From Demequina gelatinilytica (lineage in GTDB: Bacteria; Actinomycetota; Actinomycetes; Actinomycetales; Demequinaceae): 64,000 bases of DNA. Location: the NCBI RefSeq assembly GCF_000971115.1, contig NZ_BBLV01000004.1, positions 124,001 to 188,000 of the forward strand, written 5' to 3'. A model generated the notes under the pieces. It did not search any database and was not told the DNA's origin. It saw nothing but the letters and a program-made list of their open reading frames with translations. Position numbers and translations under genes: made by a program. This document shows, piece by piece, positions 12,121-20,672 of the stretch. The number at the start of each line of letters is the position of its first letter. The first letter of the stretch is position 1.

Positions 12121-13143
12121 TCAGTCGTCCGGCGCGTCCGGGTTGCGCACGGTCGCGCGCGCGGTGGTCACCGGGGTCCCGTGCCGCCGCGGCCCCTCGA
12201 CCACCACCGTCGCCGGCTCGACGCTGTCGGCGTGGAACTGGCCCTCGTGGTGCTCGGCGTCATGCGCGCCGAGCCATGCGGCGCACATGAGGATGATGCG
12301 GTTGACGTAGTCGACGAACACCATGAGCGTGATCACTGCCGCCGAGGCGCCGAGCGCCGCGTTCTTGCTCGAGCCTCCCACGATGAACGACACCCCGAGC
12401 CGCAGCACCCCGATCGCGAGCGCGGCGAGCACGATCACCCACAGCACCCGCCACGACAGGCGCGCGCCGCCCAGCAGCATGAGCACCAGGGCGACGTACA
12501 GCATGTCCGCGATCACGCCCGCGCCGTATCCGATGAGCCTGATCTCCCAGGCGGGCACCGTGATGCCGACGGCATCCGCGATGGTCCTCGCCGCGCTGGA
12601 CGCGACCACCTGGATGGTGACGCCCACCAGCGCGATGACGACGAGCGCGAACAGCCCGCCGACGTCGCGCAGCTTCCCGAGCACCGGCGAGGCCATCTCC
12701 TTGCCGAGCATGGTGCGCGTCGAGGTCCGCAGCCCGCGGATGAACTTGGTCGCGGTGTTGATCAGGATCAGGAAGGAGATGACGCCGACGATGCCGGCGA
12801 TCGAGGTCGCGGAGCCCGAGCCGAGGTCGTCCGGCTTGATGATGCCGCTCTGGCCGTCCTCGGAGATGAGCCCGGGGACCGCATTCGCGAGGTAGTCCAC
12901 CAGCTCCGCGCGGAGCTCGTCGTTGTTGGCGAGGAACACCGTCGCGAGCGTCGTCGCGACCACCAGGCCGGCCGTCACCGACGCCAGCGTGAAGTACGCG
13001 ATCCCGGCGGACAGCACGGGCCCGTTCTGGATGGAGAAGCGCTTGAGCCCCCGCCCCCAGGACGAGCCGTCCCACCACTCCTTGTAGCCCTTGCCACGCT
13101 TCACGACCTCGGTGGCCTTGGCCTTGACGTCGGTGGTGGTCAT
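12121..13143 (-). CDS. YihY/UPF0761 (BrkB-like) family membrane protein
   Basis: This is a 340-residue integral membrane protein of unknown transport or enzymatic role. After a 30-residue charged N-terminus it has about six TM segments with family-typical features: GPVLSAGIAYFTLASVTAGL in the first helix, a variable extracellular loop, and VFVDYVNRIILMCAAWLGAHD near the last helix. A hydrophilic C-terminal tail of about 50 residues follows. The ATG at 13143 has GAGGAG four bases upstream. It is separated from the upstream trpS stop by 16 bases, so the two are probably co-transcribed. Confidence 0.82.
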   Translation of the reverse strand: MTTTDVKAKATEVVKRGKGYKEWWDGSSWGRGLKRFSIQNGPVLSAGIAYFTLASVTAGLVVATTLATVFLANNDELRAELVDYLANAVPGLISEDGQSGIIKPDDLGSGSATSIAGIVGVISFLILINTATKFIRGLRTSTRTMLGKEMASPVLGKLRDVGGLFALVVIALVGVTIQVVASSAARTIADAVGITVPAWEIRLIGYGAGVIADMLYVALVLMLLGGARLSWRVLWVIVLAALAIGVLRLGVSFIVGGSSKNAALGASAAVITLMVFVDYVNRIILMCAAWLGAHDAEHHEGQFHADSVEPATVVVEGPRRHGTPVTTARATVRNPDAPDD

Positions 13144-13159
13144 CGGGCTCCTCGGCGTG

Positions 13160-14167
13160 TCAGCGGTGCAACGGGGGCAGCAGTCCCAGTCTGTCGTAAA
13201 TGCGGTCCAGCGTCGTCTGGGCGAGGGCGGATGCCTTGGCCGCGCCGTCCGCGAGCACCGCATCGAGCTTCTCCGGCGACTCGATCCAGTCCATCGCGGC
13301 GTCGTGGAACGGGGTCAGGTACTCCACCACCACCTCGGCGAGGTCAACCTTGAGGTGGCCGTACATCTTCCCCTCGTAGTCCGCCACGAGCGAGGCGACC
13401 GACTGGCCGGTGAGCGCCGAGTAGATGGTGAGGAGGTTCGACACGCCGGCCTTCGCCTCGCGATCGAACGCGATCACGGTGTCGGAGTCCGTGGTCGCCG
13501 CCTTGATGTTCTTCGCGACCTTCTTCGGGTCGTCGAGCATCTCGATGACGCCCTTGGGGTTGCCGTTCGACTTCGACATCTTCCTGGTCGGCTCGACCAG
13601 GTCGTAGATCTTCGCGGTCTCCTTGACGATGTGGGGCTCCGGGACCACCACGGTCCCCTCCCCCAGGCGCGTGTTGAGGCGCTCCGCCAGGTTGCGCGAG
13701 AGCTCGAGGTGCTGGCGCTGGTCCTCGCCCACGGGGACCACATCCGCGTCGTACAGCAGGATGTCCGCGGCCATGAGGATGGGATACGTGAACAGGCCCA
13801 CGTTCGCGCCGGACTCGCCCGTCTTCTGGGCCTTGTCCTTGAACTGCGTCATGCGGGACGCCTCGCCCATGCCGGTGAAGGTCGACAGCACCCACGCGAG
13901 CTCCGCGTGCTGCGGCACGTGCGACTGCACGAAGCACAGCGAGCGCTCGGGGTCGACGCCCGCCGCGAGGTACTGCGCCGCGGTGCGGCGCGTCCGCGCC
14001 CGCAGGAGCTCCGGGTCCGGCCCGGTGGTGAGCGCGTGGAGGTCCACCACGGAGTAGATCGCGTGGTGGGTGTCCTGGAGCTTCACCCACTCGACCAGCG
14101 CGCCCAGGTAGTTGCCGAGGTGCAGGGAGTCGGAGGTGGGCTGCATGCCCGAGAACACACGTGTCAT
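13160..14167 (-). CDS. trpS: Tryptophanyl-tRNA synthetase
   Basis: This class I synthetase charges tRNA-Trp. At 335 residues it has the bacterial TrpRS length. The HIGH motif is HLGN at about residue 16 and the KMSKS motif is intact near residue 195. The [13 protein letters not shown] and [13 protein letters not shown] blocks are conserved. A 17-bp palindrome sits 5 bases upstream of the ATG and may control expression. It is followed by the YihY-family membrane protein gene. Confidence 0.97.
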   Translation of the reverse strand: MTRVFSGMQPTSDSLHLGNYLGALVEWVKLQDTHHAIYSVVDLHALTTGPDPELLRARTRRTAAQYLAAGVDPERSLCFVQSHVPQHAELAWVLSTFTGMGEASRMTQFKDKAQKTGESGANVGLFTYPILMAADILLYDADVVPVGEDQRQHLELSRNLAERLNTRLGEGTVVVPEPHIVKETAKIYDLVEPTRKMSKSNGNPKGVIEMLDDPKKVAKNIKAATTDSDTVIAFDREAKAGVSNLLTIYSALTGQSVASLVADYEGKMYGHLKVDLAEVVVEYLTPFHDAAMDWIESPEKLDAVLADGAAKASALAQTTLDRIYDRLGLLPPLHR

Positions 14168-14172
14168 GGGGT

Positions 14173-14189
14173 CATTGTTCCAAACAATG
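14173..14189. promoter_or_regulatory. Palindrome upstream of trpS
   Basis: CATTGTTCCAAACAATG is a perfect 7+3+7 inverted repeat ending 5 bases before the trpS ATG. It is AT-rich in a GC-rich context and looks like an operator or the -10 region of trpS. The binding protein is unknown. Confidence 0.45.
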
Positions 14190-14212
14190 CGCGCATCGCC
14201 GCACCCCCACCC

Positions 14213-14311
14213 TCCGACGGTGCGAACGGATCTCCGCGCGCCACGCGGGGCCGACGGCCCGCATCGTGCTCCCTCATCGGCATGTCGCGGCGAACTCCGT
14301 TGCGGCTGTCA
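14213..14311 (-). repeat. 99-bp quasi-palindromic intergenic repeat, copy C
   Basis: In reverse orientation this 99-bp stretch matches the elements at 60055-60153 and 60840-60938. It has the outer end CTGTCA, the arms AACGGATCTC and GCGAACTCCGTTG, the inner GCATGTCGCG, and a central GCATCGT. It fills most of the trpS-tatB intergenic space and contains no plausible gene. Confidence 0.65.
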
Positions 14312-14331
14312 GGGGGGAGGGAGACGAGGCG

Positions 14332-14658
14332 TCAGGTGGCCTCGGTGTCGAAGGGCGCCTCCCCGGGAGGGGCGTCGGGAAGACGACGAGCCGTCGCCGT
14401 CCTGATGGACGGCGACGGCTCGTTGAGCGCCTCGCGGACGATGCGCCGCGGGTCGTACTGGCGGGGGTCGAGCTGCGACCAGTCGACGTCGTTCCCGACC
14501 TCGGCCTTGAGCGTCGCCTTGCTCGACTGGAACATGTCCCTGCCGCGCACCACGAGGCCGCGCAGCTGCTTCGCGTACTCCGGCATCCTCTCGGGTCCGA
14601 TCACCACGATGGCGACCAGCACGAGGATGAGGAGCTCCCCGCCGTTGATATCGAGCAT
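14332..14658 (-). CDS. tatB: Sec-independent protein translocase TatB-like protein
   Basis: This is a small component of the twin-arginine translocase. The 108-residue protein has one N-terminal TM helix (GGELLILVLVAIVVIGPERMPEYA) with the GPERLP-type turn, then an amphipathic helix and a charged tail. TatA and TatB are hard to separate by sequence, but the length and the position after htrA match TatB of the mycobacterial sigE-rseA-htrA-tatB cluster. ATG 14658 lies 4 bases beyond the htrA stop. A CAGAAT hexamer 6 bases upstream could also drive a leaderless transcript. Confidence 0.85.
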   Translation of the reverse strand: MLDINGGELLILVLVAIVVIGPERMPEYAKQLRGLVVRGRDMFQSSKATLKAEVGNDVDWSQLDPRQYDPRRIVREALNEPSPSIRTATARRLPDAPPGEAPFDTEAT

Positions 14659-14662
14659 GCGC

Positions 14663-16165
14663 CTATTCTGACGGCTCCGGGAAGAGACGGCCGCCAAGCC
14701 CGCCGTCCTCCTGGTCCTGGTTCTGCTGCGTGTCCTCCTCCGAGCTGTCCTCGAAGGTCACCTCGGTGTTGGCCACGAGCGTCACCGACACCTCGCGCTC
14801 GTCGTCCCCGGTCGTGACCGTGAGGCTGACCGTGTCGCCGGGTGCCTTGGCACGGATCGCGACGATGAGCTCGTCGGAACGGGTGATGGGACGGCCGTCG
14901 ATCGCGGTGATGATGTCGCCGGGCTCGATGCCCGCCTCGTCGGCGGGGCCGCCCGCGACCACGCCGCCGGTGACGTCCGCCACCTTGATGCCCTCGCCGG
15001 TGTACGTGCTGTCGAGGCTCACACCGATCATCGGGTACGTGGCCTCGCCGGTCGCGATGATCTCCTCGGCGGTGCGACGCGCCTGGTTCGACGTGATCGC
15101 GAAGCCCAGGCCCACGGAGCCGGCCGTCTCGGAGGAGGTGCCGAGCGACGCGATGGCCGAGTTGATGCCGATCACCTCGCCGGACGAGTTGATGAGCGGA
15201 CCGCCGGAGTTCCCCGGGTTGATGGCCGCGTCGGTCTGGATCGCGTCGATGAACGCGGTCGAGCCGGTGTCGCCGGCCGTCACGGGACGGTGGAGCGCGG
15301 AGACGATGCCGGTGGTGACGGTGGACTCGAGGCCCAGCGGCGAGCCGACCGCGATGACGTCGTCGCCGACCACGAGCTCGTCGGAGTCGCCGAGGACGAG
15401 CGGCGTGAGGCCGTCCTTGTCGATCTTCACCACGGCGAGGTCGTAGTCCGCGGTCGCGCCGACGACGCTGCCGTCGTACTCGGTCCCGTCGCTCATGACG
15501 ACCGTCACGGTGTCGTTGTCCGAGCCCTCGACCACGTGGTTGTTGGTGAGGATGTAGCCGTCCTCACGGATGATGAAGCCCGAGCCCTCCGCGGCCTCCT
15601 GGCCGTTCTGGATGTTCTCGATCGAGACCACGGACGGCATCACCGCGGACGCGATCGCCGCGACGGTGTTCTCATCCGTGCTCGAGATGGTCGAGCTGCT
15701 CGAGGTCGGCAGGGTCGAGCCGGTCGACGTCGACGCCGTGCCGGTCGAGGACGAGGAGTCGGCGACGAACGAGTCGTACGCCCACGCTCCGCCGAAGCCG
15801 GCACCCGCGGCGAGCACGAGCGAGCCGACGACGAGGGCGGCGATGGCGCCGCCGCCGAGGCCGCGGCGCCTCTCGGGCGCGGCGCCTGCCTCCGAGGGGG
15901 CGTCGGTCGGCGGCTCATGCGGGGGCGCGAAGACCGGGTCGATCGTCGGAGCCGGCGGCGCGGCCGGCTGCGCGGGGGCGGCGACGGTCGCCGCGGGGAC
16001 GTAGGCCGGCGTGAGCTCGACGGTGTCGTTGATGGCAGGCGCGTCGTGCGCCGACGCGGGCTCGGAGTCCTCCACACGCACGGTGGCGGCCTGGTCCTGG
16101 TTGGCAGTCGGCTCGGAGGACGAGCCGGAGTCGTCGCGCGGGGGCGCGAACGGGTTGTCGGTCAT
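14663..16165 (-). CDS. htrA: HtrA/DegP-like membrane-anchored serine protease with PDZ domain
   Basis: This is an envelope quality-control protease. In 500 residues it has a Pro/Ala-rich cytoplasmic N-terminus of about 100 residues, one TM segment (about 105-130), a Ser/Thr linker, a trypsin-like domain and one PDZ domain near residues 380-470. The catalytic triad is visible as NNHVV (His), DYDLAVV (Asp) and GNSGGP (Ser). Its ATG has GGGGAG upstream and lies 21 bases after the anti-sigma gene, so it is co-expressed with the sigma/anti-sigma pair. By analogy with mycobacterial HtrA it may act on envelope stress or on the anti-sigma factor. Confidence 0.93.
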   Translation of the reverse strand: MTDNPFAPPRDDSGSSSEPTANQDQAATVRVEDSEPASAHDAPAINDTVELTPAYVPAATVAAPAQPAAPPAPTIDPVFAPPHEPPTDAPSEAGAAPERRRGLGGGAIAALVVGSLVLAAGAGFGGAWAYDSFVADSSSSTGTASTSTGSTLPTSSSSTISSTDENTVAAIASAVMPSVVSIENIQNGQEAAEGSGFIIREDGYILTNNHVVEGSDNDTVTVVMSDGTEYDGSVVGATADYDLAVVKIDKDGLTPLVLGDSDELVVGDDVIAVGSPLGLESTVTTGIVSALHRPVTAGDTGSTAFIDAIQTDAAINPGNSGGPLINSSGEVIGINSAIASLGTSSETAGSVGLGFAITSNQARRTAEEIIATGEATYPMIGVSLDSTYTGEGIKVADVTGGVVAGGPADEAGIEPGDIITAIDGRPITRSDELIVAIRAKAPGDTVSLTVTTGDDEREVSVTLVANTEVTFEDSSEEDTQQNQDQEDGGLGGRLFPEPSE

Positions 16166-16186
16166 GCGGGTGTCTCCCCTATCGGG

Positions 16187-17029
16187 CTAGCGACCGGTGA
16201 GGGCGTCGCCGAAGACGCCCAGACCGGCGATGATCTGGTCGACGAAGCCGGGCTCGTCGTCCTCCGGGAACGCGGTGGCGACCTCCTCGAGGGTCTCCTC
16301 GGCGCACTCGCACGAGAGGAGCACCACGACGTCGCCCGTCTGCCAGACGATGCGAGTCGGGTCGGTGCCGACCACATAACCGTCGAGGCCCTCGGTGGTG
16401 GTGCGCGGCAGATCGGCCACACGCTCCTCCGCAAGCCTTCCCTGCTGCTCGAGGACGAGCACAGGCTCGATGTCCGAGAGCAGGGTGTAGGCGAGCACGC
16501 GAGCGCCCTGGGGCGTCTCCCGTACCGAGGCCTCCACGGGTTCGAATCCACTCGACTGCCAATCCGGGTGGATCCAGCCGTCCGTCGGGACCCAGCCACG
16601 CATGGTGCTGGAGTCCATCCGGGCGACGCTGAGCATTCCGGTCTCGGATGAGGCCGTGATGCCAGGATCGATGTCGTCAGGCTCGCCCGCGACGTACGCG
16701 GCGCCGAGCACGGCGACCAGGAGCAGGGTGACCGACAGCGACAGCACCACGGGGCGCCGGTCGCGGCCGCGCGCGGCGCGAGCGTCGCGGCGCGTCTCGT
16801 GGGACGCGACCTGGGCCATGTGCTCGCGGTCCAGCAGACGGCGAGCGAAGGTCATGTCGATGCCGGCCTCGGACGAGTGCAGCGCCTCGCGCGCGGCGCG
16901 CAGCTCGCTCCAGCGCTGCGTGCACTCGTCGCACGCGTCGAGGTGACGCATCGCATCGGCGGCCGCCTCGCGGGGCAGCCGGTTGTCCAGGAGGTCGTGG
17001 ATCCGCTCGCCCAGGTGCCGTCCTGTCAC
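16187..17029 (-). CDS. Anti-sigma factor, zinc-binding membrane protein (RseA-like)
   Basis: This protein likely holds the adjacent ECF sigma factor inactive at the membrane. The 280-residue protein has an N-terminal anti-sigma domain with the zinc motif H-L-D-A-C-D-E-C (HxxxCxxC) around residues 29-36, one TM helix near 93-115, and an extracytoplasmic domain of about 160 residues. The GTG start overlaps the sigma gene stop by 4 bases, giving stoichiometric translation. The outer domain is longer than in minimal mycobacterial RseA and could sense the envelope state; that sensing is inferred. Confidence 0.88.
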   Translation of the reverse strand: MTGRHLGERIHDLLDNRLPREAAADAMRHLDACDECTQRWSELRAAREALHSSEAGIDMTFARRLLDREHMAQVASHETRRDARAARGRDRRPVVLSLSVTLLLVAVLGAAYVAGEPDDIDPGITASSETGMLSVARMDSSTMRGWVPTDGWIHPDWQSSGFEPVEASVRETPQGARVLAYTLLSDIEPVLVLEQQGRLAEERVADLPRTTTEGLDGYVVGTDPTRIVWQTGDVVVLLSCECAEETLEEVATAFPEDDEPGFVDQIIAGLGVFGDALTGR

Positions 17030-17613
17030 GCGCCACCTCGCATGGGAGCGCGGTGGGCGAGCGACTGGCGCAGGCGCGCACGGGCCCGGGACAGGCGCGA
17101 GCGGACCGTGCCCATCTTAATGCCGAGCGTCGCGGCGATCTCCTCGTAGGACAGGCCCTCGATGTCGCTCAGGACCACGGCCGCGCGGTACTCCGGCGGG
17201 AGGTCGGCAAGCGCCTCGATAATGTCGTCGCCCAGGTTCGCCATGTCGAAGGCGTCCTCGGGCTGACCCGAGCGCTCGTGGCGGTCGAAGCTGTCGGACG
17301 TCGCCACGGCCGCGTCGTCGTCCGCCATGAAGTCGAAGCGGATGCGCTTCTTGCGACGCATGCGGTCGAGGAACAGGTTGGTGGTGATGCGGTGCAGCCA
17401 GCCCTCGAAGGTGCCGGGCTTGTACTGCGACAGCGAGTTGAAGACGCGGACGAAGACGTCCTGCGTGAGGTCCTCGGCATCGTGCTGGTTGCCGGTGAGG
17501 TGGTACGCGAGCCGGTACACGCGGGCCGAGTGCTGGGCGACGATGCTCTCCCAGGTGAGCTCGGGCGCGGCGGCAGGGGTGATCGTCTCGGCCGGGACGG
17601 CGGTCTCGGTCAT
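17026..17613 (-). CDS. sigE: ECF RNA polymerase sigma factor, SigE-like
   Basis: This 195-residue group IV sigma factor has region 2 around [31 protein letters not shown] and [16 protein letters not shown], and region 4 with [23 protein letters not shown] and [16 protein letters not shown]. Its cluster with anti-sigma, htrA and tatB and the divergent O-methyltransferase matches the SigE locus of mycobacteria, so a surface-stress role is likely. A GGGAAC-N17-CGTT promoter directly upstream suggests autoregulation. The N-terminal 20 residues are Ala/Pro/Thr-rich and unconserved. Confidence 0.93.
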   Translation of the reverse strand: MTETAVPAETITPAAAPELTWESIVAQHSARVYRLAYHLTGNQHDAEDLTQDVFVRVFNSLSQYKPGTFEGWLHRITTNLFLDRMRRKKRIRFDFMADDDAAVATSDSFDRHERSGQPEDAFDMANLGDDIIEALADLPPEYRAAVVLSDIEGLSYEEIAATLGIKMGTVRSRLSRARARLRQSLAHRAPMRGGA

Positions 17614-17640
17614 CGTGCTCCCCTCATGGCTTCCCTTGCT

Positions 17641-17669
17641 ACAACGGGTCCTGATACGTCCATGTTCCC
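17641..17669 (-). promoter_or_regulatory. sigE: ECF-type promoter upstream of sigE
   Basis: On the minus strand GGGAAC (17664-17669) is followed after 17 bases by CGTTGT (17641-17646), the -35/-10 pattern known for SigE-type ECF sigma factors (GGAAC-N16-18-GTT). It ends 27 bases upstream of the sigE start, consistent with autoregulation. Confidence 0.65.
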
Positions 17670-17715
17670 ACGCGCACCTGAGAGTTCGCTGGGACCGTGC
17701 GGCTAGGCTGACCCC

Positions 17716-17733
17716 GTGAGGGAGGCGTCATGA
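17716..17733 (+). CDS. Possible 5-codon leaderless upstream ORF
   Basis: GTG AGG GAG GCG TCA TGA encodes VREAS. It begins 6 bases after the TAGGCT hexamer at 17704-17709, exactly where a leaderless mRNA would start. Its TGA overlaps the ATG of the O-methyltransferase (ATGA), so termination could feed re-initiation. The GGGAGG Shine-Dalgarno sequence of the methyltransferase lies inside this ORF, so it could also be an ordinary short 5' UTR. Confidence 0.3.
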   Translation: MREAS

Positions 17734-18359
17734 GCATCGAGGCAGCGAACTGGGCGTATGCCGAGGACTTCGTCGAGGAGGATCGCGTGGTCCTCGAGGC
17801 GCGCGACGTCGCCGACGAGCTGGGCTGCGTGCCCGTCCTCCCCGGAGCCTCGCGCGCGATCCAGGTGCTCGCGAAGGCGATGAAGGCCACCACGGCCGTG
17901 GAGATCGGCACGGGTGCGGGGGTCTCGCTCACGTACCTGCTGCGCGGCATGGCGCCCGGCGGCGTGGTCACCACGATCGACGTCGAGCCGGAGCACCACA
18001 AGGCGGCGCGGCGCACCATCGCCGCGGCCGGCTTCGCGCCGGAACGGGCCCGCATGATCACGGGCCGTGCGCTCGACGTGCTCCCGCGGCTCACGGACGG
18101 CGGGTACGACATCGTCCTCATCGACGCACGGAAGTCCGAGTACCCCGCATACCTCGAGCACGCGATGCGGCTGCTGCGCTCGGGCGGCCTGCTGCTCATC
18201 GACAACGCCCTGTGGCACGGGCGCGTCCCGGACCCGGCGCAGCGCGACAAGGACACGACCGCGGTGCGCGAGACGCTCAAGGCCGTCCGCGAGGACGAGC
18301 GCCTCACCATCGCGCTGCTCGACGCGGGCGACGGCCTGCTGGCCGCCGTCAAGGAATGA
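17730..18359 (+). CDS. O-methyltransferase (catechol-O-methyltransferase-like)
   Basis: This is a 209-residue SAM methyltransferase of the Methyltransf_3 family. Motifs are VEIGTGAGVSLTYLLRGM for SAM binding, TTIDVEPEHHKAARR, the DIVLIDARKSEYPAYLEHAMRLL metal-proximal region and LLLIDNALWHGRV. The substrate is unknown. It is transcribed divergently from sigE, as its mycobacterial counterpart (Rv1220c) is from SigE. GGGAGG precedes the ATG, and the start overlaps a 5-codon upstream ORF. Confidence 0.9.
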   Translation: MSIEAANWAYAEDFVEEDRVVLEARDVADELGCVPVLPGASRAIQVLAKAMKATTAVEIGTGAGVSLTYLLRGMAPGGVVTTIDVEPEHHKAARRTIAAAGFAPERARMITGRALDVLPRLTDGGYDIVLIDARKSEYPAYLEHAMRLLRSGGLLLIDNALWHGRVPDPAQRDKDTTAVRETLKAVREDERLTIALLDAGDGLLAAVKE

Positions 18360-18361
18360 CA

Positions 18362-18397
18362 CGACCCCGGCGCCGTCGAAGGACGATGCCGGGGTCG
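18362..18397. terminator. Bidirectional terminator hairpin
   Basis: CGACCCCGGC (18362-18371) pairs with GCCGGGGTCG (18388-18397) around a 16-nt loop. It lies between the convergent O-methyltransferase and DUF3117 genes and begins 3 bases after the first stop codon. Confidence 0.65.
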
Positions 18398-18423
18398 CGG
18401 AAGCGTGAAGCTGCGGCGGTTGC

Positions 18424-18591
18424 CTACTGGATCGCCGCGTGGAGCGCGTCGCCGAGCGCCTTGACCTCGTCGGCGGTGATCTCGACCACGAGGCGGCCGC
18501 CGCCCTCGAGCGGGACCCGCATGACGTAGCTGCGACCCTCCTTCACGACCTCCATAGGGCCGTCACCGGTGCGGGGCTTCATTGCAGCCAT
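18424..18591 (-). CDS. DUF3117 domain small protein
   Basis: This is a 55-residue actinobacterial protein of unknown function. It begins MAAMKPRTGDGPMEV, has RSYVMRVPLEGGGRLVVEIT in the middle and ends DEVKALGDALHAAIQ. This pattern is that of the DUF3117 family, usually 55-75 residues and very conserved in actinobacteria. GAGGAGA lies about 9 bases before the ATG at 18591, and a TAGAAT -10 (18645-18650, minus) lies about 54 bases upstream. The M. tuberculosis homologue (Rv1211) also sits between the dap/LOG genes and sigE. Confidence 0.9.
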   Translation of the reverse strand: MAAMKPRTGDGPMEVVKEGRSYVMRVPLEGGGRLVVEITADEVKALGDALHAAIQ

Positions 18592-18700
18592 CGTCTTGTT
18601 CTCCTCAGATGCGTCGCACGCCGTCCGTCGCGGCGTTGCCCCTGATTCTACTGCGGGCCTCAGACCGTTCCCAAATCCCTCCCCCGTGTCGCACCCCGGC

Positions 18701-19426
18701 TCAGACCTCGCGATGCGGCGCGGTGGCGAGCCTTACGGCCTCCTCGGGCGAGTCGGTGATGCGGAGCAGGTCCAGGTCGTGGGGCGCGACCTTGCCCTCA
18801 TGCGCGACGGAGCGACGCAGCCAGGTGACGAGCCCGCCCCAGTAGTCGCTGCCGAGCAGGACGATGGGGAACCGCCTCACGGTGCGGGTCTGGACCAGCG
18901 TCAGGCACTCGAACAGCTCGTCGAGCGTGCCGAACCCTCCCGGCAGCGCGATGAAGCCCTGGGAGTACTTCACGAACATGGTCTTGCGCACGAAGAAGTA
19001 GCGGAAGTGGATGCCGAGGTTGATGTACTCGTTCATGCCCTGCTCGTGAGGGAGCTCGATGCCGAGGCCCACGGAGACGCCGCCCGCCTCGGACGCGCCC
19101 TTGTTCGCCGCCTCCATGCAACCCGGGCCGCCGCCCGTGATGACCGCGTGACCCGACTCGACCAGCAGCCGCCCCACCTCGACGCCGGCCACGTACTCCG
19201 GCGAGTCGGGCGCCGAGCGCGCCGAGCCGTAGACGGTGATCGCGGGGCCCAGCTCGGCGAGGGCGCCGAAGCCCTCGACGAACTCGGACTGGATGCGGAG
19301 CACGCGCCATGGGTCGCCATGGACCCAGTCCGCGCGGTTGCGCTCGTCGAGCAGACGCTCCGAGGTCGACGTCGTCGGCACGTTGCGTCCCCTCAGCACG
19401 ACGGGACCCTTGCGGTACTCCTTCAT
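18701..19426 (-). CDS. LOG/TIGR00730 family Rossmann-fold protein
   Basis: This is a 241-residue protein of the cytokinin-riboside 5'-monophosphate phosphoribohydrolase (LOG) and lysine-decarboxylase-like fold family. The nucleotide-binding motif is AVITGGGPGCMEAANKGA and the family signature PGGFGTLDELFE. Bacterial members hydrolyse nucleoside monophosphates or are uncharacterised, so the exact substrate is open. It follows dapE by 9 bases in the same direction, an arrangement shared in order with mycobacteria, hinting at co-transcription. Confidence 0.87.
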   Translation of the reverse strand: MKEYRKGPVVLRGRNVPTTSTSERLLDERNRADWVHGDPWRVLRIQSEFVEGFGALAELGPAITVYGSARSAPDSPEYVAGVEVGRLLVESGHAVITGGGPGCMEAANKGASEAGGVSVGLGIELPHEQGMNEYINLGIHFRYFFVRKTMFVKYSQGFIALPGGFGTLDELFECLTLVQTRTVRRFPIVLLGSDYWGGLVTWLRRSVAHEGKVAPHDLDLLRITDSPEEAVRLATAPHREV

Positions 19427-19435
19427 CTGTCCTCC

Positions 19436-20527
19436 TCAGGACGTCAGCCATGCCTCCAGACCCGCACGGCAGTTGCGGATGTCGGACACGGGGCAGCGCT
19501 CGTCGTCTGCGTGCGCGAGCTCGGGGTCGCCGGGGCCGTAGTTCACCGCGGGGATCCCCAGCTCGCCGAAGCGGGCGACATCCGTCCAGCCCTGCTTCGC
19601 GCGCGGCGCCTCGACCCCCGTCGCCGCCACCGAAGCCGCGAACGATGCGGCGAGCGGGGCGTCCAGGCCGGGACGGGCGGCGCCGGACAGGTCGGTGTAG
19701 GTCAGCGCGTAGCGGTCGAGCCCCGCGGATGCGACCAGGCCCTCGAGCCGCTCCTGCGCCTGCTTGAGCGTCCAGCTCGGCGCGAAGCGGTAGTTGATGG
19801 TGACGATGCACTCGTCCGGGATCACGTTGCCCGCGATGCCGCCAGCGATGCCGACGGCGTTGATGCCCTCGCGGTACTCGAGCCCGTCCACCAGGATCGT
19901 CTCCGCCTCGTAGGCGGCGAGCGCGGCGAGCAGCGGTGCCGCGCGATGGATCGCGTTCTCGCCCTTCCACGCCCGTGCGCTGTGCGCGGCGCGTCCCGGG
20001 ATGCGGACCTCGGCGCGCATCGTCCCGTTGCACCCGCCCTCGATGACGCCGGACGTGGGCTCGCACAGCACCGCGAAGTCGCCCGCGACCAGGTCGGGGC
20101 GCTCCCGTGCGACGCGGCCGAGCCCGTTGCGCACCGCCTCGACCTCCTCCTGGTCGTAGAACACCCAGGTGATGTCCCGCGTGGGCGCATCGAGCGCGGC
20201 GGCCAGCGAGAGCTGGACCGCGACGCCCGCCTTCATGTCGACGGAGCCGCGTCCCACGAGCTCCCCGTCCACGGACCACTCCCCCGGGACGTTGCCCTTG
20301 ATGGGCACGGTGTCGAGGTGCCCGGCGATCACCACGCGCTCGGCGCGGCCCAGGTCCGTGCGGGCGACGATCGCGTTGCCCAGGCGGATCACGTCGAGGT
20401 GCGCGAGCGGCGCGAGGGCGGCCTCGACGGCATCCGCGATGCGGTCTTCGTTGCCGGAGACCGACGGGATGTCCACCAGGGCCTTCGCGAGCTCTTCCAC
20501 GGGGGCGGTCAGGTCGAGGTGCGTCAT
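19436..20527 (-). CDS. dapE: Succinyl-diaminopimelate desuccinylase
   Basis: This M20-family dizinc amidase releases succinate from N-succinyl-LL-diaminopimelate, late in lysine and peptidoglycan precursor synthesis. In 363 residues the first metal motif is [11 protein letters not shown], followed by [13 protein letters not shown] with the bridging Asp, [14 protein letters not shown] with the catalytic Glu, and [14 protein letters not shown]. It is divergent from dapD, whose product acts two steps earlier in the same pathway, with a 145-bp shared control region. Confidence 0.95.
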   Translation of the reverse strand: MTHLDLTAPVEELAKALVDIPSVSGNEDRIADAVEAALAPLAHLDVIRLGNAIVARTDLGRAERVVIAGHLDTVPIKGNVPGEWSVDGELVGRGSVDMKAGVAVQLSLAAALDAPTRDITWVFYDQEEVEAVRNGLGRVARERPDLVAGDFAVLCEPTSGVIEGGCNGTMRAEVRIPGRAAHSARAWKGENAIHRAAPLLAALAAYEAETILVDGLEYREGINAVGIAGGIAGNVIPDECIVTINYRFAPSWTLKQAQERLEGLVASAGLDRYALTYTDLSGAARPGLDAPLAASFAASVAATGVEAPRAKQGWTDVARFGELGIPAVNYGPGDPELAHADDERCPVSDIRNCRAGLEAWLTS

Positions 20528-20560
20528 GGCGTCAGCCTATCCGCGCGCCGCACGCCCCCT

Positions 20561-20611
20561 GGCGGGACATGCAGGCGCGTTCTGGCCCGGATCCGGCCCT
20601 CATGTCCCGCC
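20561..20611. promoter_or_regulatory. Inverted repeat between dapE and dapD
   Basis: GGCGGGACATG (20561-20571) and its exact complement (20601-20611) flank a second palindromic core, GGCCCGGATCCGGCC, within the divergent dapE/dapD promoter region. It may be an operator shared by both genes or a transcript hairpin. Confidence 0.45.
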
Positions 20612-20672
20612 GGGACCCTCGGAGGCCCGACGGCGCGCGAGAGGCGCGGCGCGCCTGAACTACCCTGGATCC

